A stretch of 64,000 bases of DNA from Hyphomonadaceae bacterium BRH_c29 (GTDB taxonomy: Bacteria; Pseudomonadota; Alphaproteobacteria; Caulobacterales; Hyphomonadaceae): contig LADW01000005.1 of assembly GCA_000961695.1 (NCBI GenBank), forward strand, positions 1 to 64,000. The letters are read 5' to 3'. This document shows, one piece after another, positions 57,684-64,000 of this stretch (its first letter is position 1; each line of letters starts with the position of its first letter). A program made the position numbers and the translations under genes. The notes beneath the pieces are model-generated. The model was not told where the DNA came from. It searched no databases and saw only the letters and a program-made list of their open reading frames with translations.

Positions 57684-58732
57684 AACCAGCCTACCTGATT
57701 GCCTGTCTGGCCCTCGCCGCGTGCGGGGCCGGGCAGGCTGCAGACCCGAACCCCGGCCCGCGCCTTGACACCATCCTGTCAGAGACACCGGCCCCGGTGC
57801 TTTCCGACTATGGATTTTTCACGGATGCGGGCGCCGACCACCCAGCGGCACGGGTGAAGCCCTATGACCTGATCAATCCGCTCTTCTCTGACGATGCCGA
57901 CAAGCATCGCTTCGTCTATGTCCCGCCGGGCCAGACGATCAAGGCGAATGGCAGCGGTATTCCGGATTTTCCGGTTGGGACCACGCTGATCAAGACGTTT
58001 GCCTTCGCGCCGGATCTGCGCGCACCAGCGGACGGCAATTACAAGGTCGAGACACGGGTGATCATCCGCAAGGCGGATGGCTGGGCGGCGTTTCCCTATG
58101 TCTGGAATGAAGAGGGGACTGAGGCAAAATATGCGCCGACGGGCGCGCGCCGCACGATTCAGACAATCAGCCCCGGCGGGGCGCCGCTGACCATCGCCTA
58201 TGAAGTGCCCAACAAGAACCAGTGCAAGACCTGCCACCAGGCGGGCGATATGCTGGAGCCGATCGGGCCGAAATTGCGCAATCTGGACCATAAAGGCCCG
58301 GCGGGCGTCGATCAGTTGTCTGACTGGGTGGCGGCGGGTCTGCTGGAGGCTGTGCCGCACGACCTGACCGCGACGCCCTCAGCCGCAGATGAGACCCTGC
58401 CGCTGGACGCGCGGGCGCGCGGCTATCTGGATATCAATTGCGGGCATTGCCACAAGGCAGACGGCTCGGCCTCGAATTCCGGCCTCTGGCTGACGCTGGA
58501 AGAAACCTCGCCGACACGCCTTGGCCTGAAGAAACACCCGACGGCAGCAGGGCGCGGCTCCGGCGACCGGCGCTTCGTGATCGATCCGGGCCACCCGGAA
58601 AGATCAATCCTCGCCTTCCGCATGGACTCCACCGAGCCGGGCATCGCCATGCCAGAACTGGGGCGGACTTTGCCGGACCCGGTTGGGATTGAGCTGATCA
58701 ACCAGTGGATTGCGGGGATGGAGGCGGAGTAG
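57680..58732 (+). CDS. HNE_0200-type lipoprotein with two CxxCH motifs (TIGR03806)
   Basis: A 350-residue lipoprotein (ALAAC) that belongs to the conserved family named after Hyphomonas neptunium HNE_0200. Two possible heme-attachment motifs occur: NQCKTCHQAG (about 180) and INCGHCHKADG (about 257), so it may be a periplasmic di-heme c-type protein, though some members are not proven to bind heme. It overlaps the beta-helix gene by four bases (ATGA) and probably acts with it. Function unknown. Confidence 0.8.
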   Translation: MKPAYLIACLALAACGAGQAADPNPGPRLDTILSETPAPVLSDYGFFTDAGADHPAARVKPYDLINPLFSDDADKHRFVYVPPGQTIKANGSGIPDFPVGTTLIKTFAFAPDLRAPADGNYKVETRVIIRKADGWAAFPYVWNEEGTEAKYAPTGARRTIQTISPGGAPLTIAYEVPNKNQCKTCHQAGDMLEPIGPKLRNLDHKGPAGVDQLSDWVAAGLLEAVPHDLTATPSAADETLPLDARARGYLDINCGHCHKADGSASNSGLWLTLEETSPTRLGLKKHPTAAGRGSGDRRFVIDPGHPERSILAFRMDSTEPGIAMPELGRTLPDPVGIELINQWIAGMEAE

Positions 58733-58763
58733 GGGTGAACTGGGAAGAGACCGCTATCTCCCT

Positions 58764-58870
58764 CGTGTCATCCCGGCCGGAGCGCAGCGCAGAGCCGGGA
58801 CCCCAGTGCGGACTCGCGGACCGGCCAACAGGGTCCCGGATAAGCCCTGCGGGCTTTCCGGGATGACACG
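58764..58870. repeat. Nested palindromic extragenic repeat
   Basis: CGTGTCATCCCGG (58764-58776) and CCGGGATGACACG (58858-58870) are perfect inverted repeats. Between them are two smaller hairpins (CCGG..CCGG-type and TCCCGG..CCGGGA). Repeats with TCATCCCGG/CCGGGATGA ends are scattered between genes in many alphaproteobacteria. It sits between the CxxCH lipoprotein and ilvA genes. Confidence 0.7.
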
Positions 58871-58980
58871 CCGGTAGGGACTCACTCCGCACGCCGCGCT
58901 GACCTGACTCCCCAGCCCCGCTTGCTCTTCCAAACCCCCGGGCATAGGGTGCGCGCGCTTTCACCCCGAGGACCAAAACC

Positions 58981-60207
58981 ATGGCCGATACGCAGCGCCC
59001 AAGCCTTCCCGTCACGCTCGATGATGTGAAAGCCGCTGCAATGATTATTGCAGGCCAGGTTATCAATACGCCGATGAGTCACTCCCGCACGCTGTCCGCA
59101 CTGACGGGCGCCGAAGTGTGGGTGAAGTTCGAGAACCACCAGTACACCGCCGCCTTCAAGGAGCGCGGCGCGCTGAACAAGCTGTCCAAGCTGACCGAGG
59201 ACCAGAAGAAGCGCGGCGTGATCGCGGCTTCTGCCGGCAACCATGCGCAGGGCGTGGCCTATCACGCCCGCCGCCTCGGCATCCCGGCCACGATCGTGAT
59301 GGCCGAGACGACCCCTTTCAACAAGGTGCAGCATACGCGAGACCATGGCGCCCGCGTCATCCTCGAAGGCATGATCTTCGATGAGGCGAAGGACTACGCA
59401 CTGCTTCTGGCAGAGCAAGAAGGGCTGACCTTCATCCACCCGTTCGACGATGTCGACATCATCGCCGGGCAGGGGACGATTGCGCTGGAAATGCTGGAAG
59501 CCAACCCGGATCTCGACACGCTGATCGTGCCGATCGGCGGCGGCGGCCTGATCAGCGGCATCGCGACGGCGGCCAAGGCGCTGAAGCCGGACATCAAGGT
59601 CTTTGGCGTCGAAGCGGCGATGTACCCGTGCATGCACGCGGCGCTGAATGGCAAGACGCCCAAAATGGGCGGGGCGACCATCGCCGAGGGCATCGCGGTG
59701 AAAGAGGTCGGTAAGATCACACGCCAGATCGCTGAACAGCTGGTCGATGACATCCTTCTGGTCGAGGAAGAGTATCTGGAGCGCGCCATCACGCTCTATG
59801 TCGACATCGAGAAGACGATTGCCGAGGGCGCGGGCGCGGCGGGGCTTGCTGCCTTGCTGGCGCATCCGACGCGCTTCTATGGCCGGAAAGTCGGGCTCGT
59901 CCTCTGCGGCGGGAACATCGACACGCGGCTTCTGGCCTCTGTGCTGACACGGGCGCTGGTGCGCGAAAACCGGCTCGCCCGGATCCGCATCATCGGCGAC
60001 GACCGGCCGGGCCTGCTGGCGCTTGTCTCCAAGATCATCGGCGACAATGGCGCCAATATCATGGAAGTCGCGCACAACCGGATCGCGCTGGACGTGCCAG
60101 CCAAGGGCGCCGAGTTCGACATCCTGATCGAGACGCGCGACAGCCAGCATACACAGGAAGTCATCGAAGCGCTGACGCTGGCGGGTTATCCGCCGCGCAG
60201 CATGTGA
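58981..60207 (+). CDS. ilvA: Threonine ammonia-lyase (threonine dehydratase) with ACT domain
   Basis: A 408-residue PLP enzyme that deaminates threonine to 2-oxobutanoate for isoleucine synthesis or catabolism. The PLP lysine is in QYTAAFKERGALNK; SAGNHAQGVAYHA, PIGGGGLISGIATA and CGGNIDTRLLASV are conserved. A C-terminal ACT domain (about 325-408, RIRIIGDDRPGLLALVSKI) suggests amino-acid feedback. This single-ACT form differs from the E. coli IlvA with two ACT-like domains. A GC hairpin lies soon after. Confidence 0.92.
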   Translation: MADTQRPSLPVTLDDVKAAAMIIAGQVINTPMSHSRTLSALTGAEVWVKFENHQYTAAFKERGALNKLSKLTEDQKKRGVIAASAGNHAQGVAYHARRLGIPATIVMAETTPFNKVQHTRDHGARVILEGMIFDEAKDYALLLAEQEGLTFIHPFDDVDIIAGQGTIALEMLEANPDLDTLIVPIGGGGLISGIATAAKALKPDIKVFGVEAAMYPCMHAALNGKTPKMGGATIAEGIAVKEVGKITRQIAEQLVDDILLVEEEYLERAITLYVDIEKTIAEGAGAAGLAALLAHPTRFYGRKVGLVLCGGNIDTRLLASVLTRALVRENRLARIRIIGDDRPGLLALVSKIIGDNGANIMEVAHNRIALDVPAKGAEFDILIETRDSQHTQEVIEALTLAGYPPRSM

Positions 60208-60230
60208 AATCCGTAATGTGGCAGGCTGAC

Positions 60231-60253
60231 CCGGGCGGGTGACACCCGTCCGG
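60231..60253 (+). terminator. Possible terminator after ilvA
   Basis: CCGGGCGGGT and ACCCGTCCGG form a 10-bp stem with one G-U pair and a GAC loop, 24 bases after the ilvA stop. A second small stem follows. There is no clear T-run, so the assignment is only tentative. Confidence 0.4.
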
Positions 60254-60314
60254 AAGCGGCTTAAACCGCCCAGCAAACCTGACCAGACCGAGAAGCCGAA
60301 ACGGAGCCTCCCAG

Positions 60315-61202
60315 ATGAAGCGCATCCTCGCACTTGCTGCCAGCGCAGCTCTTACCCTGATCGCCGCCTGTACGGGCCAGAAAGCGGCCCCGGCTGACGT
60401 GGACGCCGTGTTCGCCCAGCACCTGCCGTGGAATCCGGATGCCAAGGGCGTCCAGACCGACCCGGATAGCGGCCTGCAATGGATCGTCATCAAGCAGGGC
60501 GACGGCAAGGGCGAGAGCCCTGGCGTCAGCGATCTGGTCCGCGTGAACTATGACGGACGCACCGCCGAAGGTGCCAAGTTCGACTCTTCCTTTGATCGCG
60601 GCAAGCCCTCCGCGTTCCGCCTGAACCAGGTGATCCCCGGCTGGACCATCGGCCTGCAGAAGATGCACAAGGGCGATCGGTTCCTGTTCTACGTTCCCAA
60701 CAAGCTTGCCTATGGCAATGCCAATCGCGGCTCGGTCATCAAGGCCGGTGACGATCTCGTTTTCTTCGTCGACATGCTCGACGTGCTGGCGGCGAGACCG
60801 TCCGATACAGCCGCCTGGGCGAAGTACACGCCTTGGAATCCGGACTCGCCAGACGTGAAGAAGACCGATTCCGGCTTGCAATATGTCGTGCTGAACAGCG
60901 GCGATGCGAACGGCGCGAGCCCGGTCAACGGCCAGGAAGTGGTCGTCTATTATGAAGGCCGCCTCGCCGCGACAGGCGAGATGTTCGACAGCGCCTATGA
61001 GCGCGGTTCGCCGGAAATCTTCCCGTCAGACCGCCTGATCCGCGGCTGGGTCGAAGCGCTGGGCATGATGAAGCCGGGCGACCATTGGCTGCTCTACATT
61101 CCGGCCGATCTTGCCTATGGCAAGAAAGGCACGCCGGGCGGCCCGATCCCGCCGGACGCGGATATCGTCTTCGAGGTCGAGCTGGCGGACGTGCTGAACT
61201 AG
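60315..61202 (+). CDS. FKBP-type peptidyl-prolyl isomerase, tandem domains, lipoprotein
   Basis: A 295-residue periplasmic lipoprotein (LIAAC) with two FKBP domains. Each has the VRVNYDGRTAEGAKFDSSFD / VVVYYEGRLAATGEMFDSAY segment, and the conserved aromatic GWTIGLQKM or GWVEALGMM region, and ends LAYG....GDDLVFFVDMLDV or an equivalent strand. Each is preceded by a Trp-rich repeat (WNPDAKGV, WNPDSPDV). Such proteins fold proline-containing substrates. Tandem FKBP lipoproteins of this kind are uncommon; the substrate is unknown. Confidence 0.85.
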   Translation: MKRILALAASAALTLIAACTGQKAAPADVDAVFAQHLPWNPDAKGVQTDPDSGLQWIVIKQGDGKGESPGVSDLVRVNYDGRTAEGAKFDSSFDRGKPSAFRLNQVIPGWTIGLQKMHKGDRFLFYVPNKLAYGNANRGSVIKAGDDLVFFVDMLDVLAARPSDTAAWAKYTPWNPDSPDVKKTDSGLQYVVLNSGDANGASPVNGQEVVVYYEGRLAATGEMFDSAYERGSPEIFPSDRLIRGWVEALGMMKPGDHWLLYIPADLAYGKKGTPGGPIPPDADIVFEVELADVLN

Positions 61203-61209
61203 GGCCTGT

Positions 61210-62778
61210 CTAGGCGGGCTCGACGTCTGCGCGGAAGAAGATTGGTAGCTGGACGGACGACTGGAACCAGGGCAGCTGGTAGCCAGATGTGGCGGCATTG
61301 ACGTCACTGCTGACCTGAAACATCACCGTGTTGATGTCGATCCGGTCTTGAGACTGAACGCGCTTTGCAAAGGCGTCGGCAAAGACGGATGGGCCATATG
61401 TATCAGGCCGGGTGGTGCCGGGCTTGTCAGCATAGGCGATCACGACATTGGCGTCTGAGGTGTAGTCCGCAAAGCCCGGCTCGATGCCTTTGGCCTCCAT
61501 TGGGGAGTCATATCTTCGGCCGCAATCGACCAGCAGGATGATCGCCTGTGCGGCGGAGTCCTCCAGAAACTCGACCGCTTTGCGCAGCTCGATCGCATTC
61601 TCGATGATGTCTTCCGGTGTGCGGGGCAGGGGGCCGTTGGGGATCAGGTAGTTGTCCTGTCCGGAAAGGGATGCTCCGTACCCGGCGAAGTACACCACGC
61701 CGACGCTGGCCGGGCCAGCGGCATTCAGGGCCGCCTTCAGAGCGACCAGATTGGCGTGGAAGCCATTGTGATCGGCATTCTGAACGTGCTGTGCAACATA
61801 ACCACTTTCGCTGAGCGCCTGGCGGACCTTTTCCCCGTCCTCGTGCGTGACCGGCAGGCCGTAGCTACCGTTTTCGGCATAGTCGTTGGAAAAGACCAGC
61901 GCGACACGCAAGGGATGCTGGCTGACTGCGCCGAGGGGGCCGTCTCCCGGCTGGCGGGTCCACGATCCGATCTTGATGTCTGACGAGCGCCGCTGCAGGC
62001 GGGAAAGGTTCATGGGTTCCTGGCGTTGCAGCGTCATTTCCAACACGTCGAGGCGAACCTGCTCGAACATGTCCCGCACCGTGACGGCGGGTTCCATGAG
62101 CCGGGTGCCGAGCGATGTCGCGTACGGCCCGTTGCCGGCATCGGCGCGTCCGTCGCTGGCCGTTTCGCCTTCCCATGTGGCGAAGGACAGGAACATGTTG
62201 CGCTCGGTCGCACCGCCAGCTGTGCGCCGCAGGCCCCGGAACGACTCACCCACGCCCAGCGCCCGCTGAGCTTCCGGAAGTTTCAGCACATTGCGGCAGG
62301 CGTCGATGGCCACGACGCTGGGGGCTTCGAGTGCCGTCAGCTTGTCCATCAGCCAGTCGAGCGAAATGGAATCGTCCCATAGCGCCTCGTCCAGTACGTC
62401 GGCGTCTTCCACGGGGATGAGGTAATTGCCCTGGTTCTCACGCGCGGCGCCATGGCCGGAATAATAGAAGAAGCCGACCGCTTCCGGCCCGTCCGCTTCA
62501 AGCCGGTCTGCAAGTTCGCGGATGGCGCGCATCATGGAAGAGCGGTCGGCATCGCGCACCACGTCGCCGGTCACGAGTTCAAAGCCGCAATTCCGGATCG
62601 CATCAGACACAAGCAGCGCATCATTCACCGGATTGGCGAGCGTGCCGATGCCTGCGGAATAGGCGGCGTTCCCGATGATCAGGGCGTGGCGAGGCTTGTC
62701 CGATGCATCCTCAGCCCGTCCGGGCCAGGGCATGGCGGCAGCGCCTCCGAGCAACAGCATATGCCGACGATTCAGCAT
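61210..62778 (-). CDS. Caspase-fold (peptidase C14) protein with two domains, exported by Tat
   Basis: A 522-residue protein. The N-terminus MLNRRHMLLLGGAAA looks like a twin-arginine signal. The first caspase domain (about 30-280) has the catalytic dyad: His109 in FYYSGHGA and Cys161 in VVAIDACRN. The second (about 290-522) keeps the fold but reads AGYGA at the histidine site (Tyr367) and LLVDCGRR with Cys419, so it is probably inactive. AGAGG-like ribosome site precedes the ATG at 62778; the frame runs to 62847. It converges with the FKBP gene. Confidence 0.8.
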   Translation of the reverse strand: MLNRRHMLLLGGAAAMPWPGRAEDASDKPRHALIIGNAAYSAGIGTLANPVNDALLVSDAIRNCGFELVTGDVVRDADRSSMMRAIRELADRLEADGPEAVGFFYYSGHGAARENQGNYLIPVEDADVLDEALWDDSISLDWLMDKLTALEAPSVVAIDACRNVLKLPEAQRALGVGESFRGLRRTAGGATERNMFLSFATWEGETASDGRADAGNGPYATSLGTRLMEPAVTVRDMFEQVRLDVLEMTLQRQEPMNLSRLQRRSSDIKIGSWTRQPGDGPLGAVSQHPLRVALVFSNDYAENGSYGLPVTHEDGEKVRQALSESGYVAQHVQNADHNGFHANLVALKAALNAAGPASVGVVYFAGYGASLSGQDNYLIPNGPLPRTPEDIIENAIELRKAVEFLEDSAAQAIILLVDCGRRYDSPMEAKGIEPGFADYTSDANVVIAYADKPGTTRPDTYGPSVFADAFAKRVQSQDRIDINTVMFQVSSDVNAATSGYQLPWFQSSVQLPIFFRADVEPA

Positions 62779-62911
62779 GGAAAACCTCTCAGGCAGATCG
62801 TGCCCGGATGGTGCCCGAAGCGGTCCGATCAAGTCAATGCACGGCACTGCAGGCTTGCCTCCCGCGTGCCGGGCTGACAGGAAGAACCGGTATTATTTCA
62901 AGGGGAATATT

Positions 62912-63700
62912 GTGGGAATTAATGGTGACACGCTGGCGCGGATCGCGCTCGATGCCGGCAAGCTGATCATGGATATCTATGAGGGCGATTTCGACTTCAC
63001 GAAGAAGGGCGACGATTCCCCGGTCACGCTGGCAGACGAGAAGGCCGAGGCGCTGATCCTTGCCGCGCTGGCCGAAGCCGATCCGGATCTCAAGGTGATT
63101 GCCGAGGAGGCCATGGCCGCCGGCCAGATGCCGGAGCATGGCGCCCGCTTTGCCCTTGTCGATCCGCTCGACGGGACCAAGGAGTTCATCAACAAGAATG
63201 GCGAGTTCACGGTGAACATAGCCATTATCGAGCATGGCCGCCCGGTCATGGGCGTTGTTTATGCGCCGGCGCTGTCGCGCCTGTTCGTGGCTGAGACGCA
63301 CAATTCGGCCTGGCAGGCCAGCGCGGCCCCCGGCGCCGCTGTTCCGGCGGAGCGCCAGAGGCTGCGTATCCGCAAGGCGCCGGACGAGGGGCTGACGGCG
63401 GTCGCCTCGAAATCCCACCGCACGCCGGAAACCGATGCGTTTCTGGAGAAATTCCAGGTTGCCGGGCTTAAGGGGGCTGGGTCTTCGCTGAAATTCTGCC
63501 TGATTGCGGCAGGTGAAGCCGATCTCTATCCGCGCATGGGCCGCACCATGGAATGGGACACCGCTGCCGGTCAGGCCGTGGTCGAGGCGGCAGGCGGCCG
63601 TGTGCTGATGGAAGACGGCGCTCCGCTGCTCTATGGCAAGCGCGAGCGCGGCTATGACAATCCGTATTTTATTGTGTATGGCGGCGTGTCTCCGGCCTGA
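62912..63700 (+). CDS. cysQ: 3'(2'),5'-bisphosphate nucleotidase
   Basis: A 262-residue inositol-phosphatase-fold enzyme that turns 3'-phosphoadenosine 5'-phosphate into AMP, recycling PAP from sulfate assimilation. The metal motifs are VIAEEAM, VDPLDGTKEFINKNGEFTV and EWDTAAGQAVVEAAGG. The start is a GTG with AAGGGG seven bases upstream; the long frame from 62675 has no supporting features. It is divergent from the caspase gene and precedes glmM. Confidence 0.9.
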   Translation: MGINGDTLARIALDAGKLIMDIYEGDFDFTKKGDDSPVTLADEKAEALILAALAEADPDLKVIAEEAMAAGQMPEHGARFALVDPLDGTKEFINKNGEFTVNIAIIEHGRPVMGVVYAPALSRLFVAETHNSAWQASAAPGAAVPAERQRLRIRKAPDEGLTAVASKSHRTPETDAFLEKFQVAGLKGAGSSLKFCLIAAGEADLYPRMGRTMEWDTAAGQAVVEAAGGRVLMEDGAPLLYGKRERGYDNPYFIVYGGVSPA

Positions 63701-63772
63701 CATAATCCTGCCACGGTACGGTATCCTTTTCTCCAGCTTTTCCTGCGACCAAAGCCGCCAGGGAGTTATTTC

Positions 63773-64000
63773 ATGGCACGCCAGTTCTTCGGCACGGACG
63801 GTATCCGGGGCCGCATCAATCAGAAGCCGATGACGGTGGAGACGGCGCTGCGCCTGTCCATCGCGGCGGCGCGGACGTTTGCCTCAGAAGGCGGACGCGA
63901 CGTGATTGTCGGGCGTGACACGCGACGGTCGGGTGAGATGCTCGAGGCTGCACTGGTGGCAGGCCTTGCCAGCATGGGCCTGACGCCGGTCTGCATCGGT
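63773..64000 (+). CDS. glmM: Phosphoglucosamine mutase, N-terminal part (3' end outside window)
   Basis: The gene starts at 63773 and runs off the window; 76 residues are visible. They begin MARQFFGTDGIRGRINQ, the hallmark of GlmM, and continue to VIVGRDTRRSGEMLEAALVA. The active-site SASHNP motif would lie beyond the edge. GlmM makes glucosamine-1-phosphate for peptidoglycan and LPS. Confidence 0.93.
   Translation, partial: MARQFFGTDGIRGRINQKPMTVETALRLSIAAARTFASEGGRDVIVGRDTRRSGEMLEAALVAGLASMGLTPVCIG

Overview
This window looks like chromosomal DNA from a GC-rich alphaproteobacterium, most probably of the Hyphomonas / Hyphomonadaceae type. The grounds are gene order (rpmH-rnpA-yidC-engB-argB-dapD; trpF-trpB-trpA-accD-folC; aroA-cmk-rpsA-ihfB with a divergent FYDLN-acid gene), lineage-typical small families (DUF1150, DUF1036, FYDLN-acid), and an adjacent beta-helix / HNE_0200-type pair. 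No sequence search was possible, so the assignment rests on recognition alone. I saw no rRNA, CRISPR array, transposase, integrase or phage gene.

Layout. 1-7.9 kb: 3' end of hrpB, then a minus-strand cluster (DUF547, VTT membrane protein, FAD disulfide oxidoreductase, histidine kinase, rluA) with mostly ATGA/GTGA overlaps, plus a beta-lactamase-fold serine hydrolase. 8-17 kb: rpmH-rnpA-yidC-engB and argB-DUF1036-HAD nucleotidase-dapD, split by an inverted penicillin-acylase gene. 17-26 kb: EF-hand protein, alcohol dehydrogenase, alkaline phosphatase, DMT exporter coupled to gluQ, an unknown anchored protein, msrA and tRNA-Ser(GGA). 26-35 kb: acetyl-CoA hydrolase/transferase and a complete RND tripartite pump with a divergent TetR repressor and a candidate operator over the pump -10 box, then a second TetR gene. 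35-40 kb: glycerophosphodiesterase, a TonB receptor, and a small secreted protein behind a long palindrome.

40-46 kb: a tightly overlapping trpF-trpB-lipoprotein-cutA-trpA-accD-folC run ending in a strong bidirectional terminator, then mscL. 46-55 kb: the minus-strand aroA-cmk-rpsA-ihfB line, which here also holds a macro-domain gene, an Old Yellow Enzyme homologue and an SDR. 55-64 kb: tRNA-Ala(GGC), a LysE exporter, DUF1150 behind a heat-shock-like promoter, the beta-helix / CxxCH lipoprotein pair, ilvA, a tandem FKBP lipoprotein, a tandem caspase-fold protein, cysQ and the start of glmM.

The most unusual structure is at the 3' end of aroA. The last ~52 bp of aroA occur twice, 930 bp apart, flanking one unknown secreted-protein gene. 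The distal copy still carries an aroA-like stop codon overlapping the start of the macro-domain gene. This looks like insertion of a small module into the aroA 3' end, with a new aroA tail restored. Other items worth attention are a 24-bp perfect inverted repeat between the SDR and cmk genes, an 18-bp perfect hairpin near 35.3 kb, ribosomal protein S1 with an added helix-hairpin-helix tail, and the caspase-fold protein with one intact and one His-less domain.
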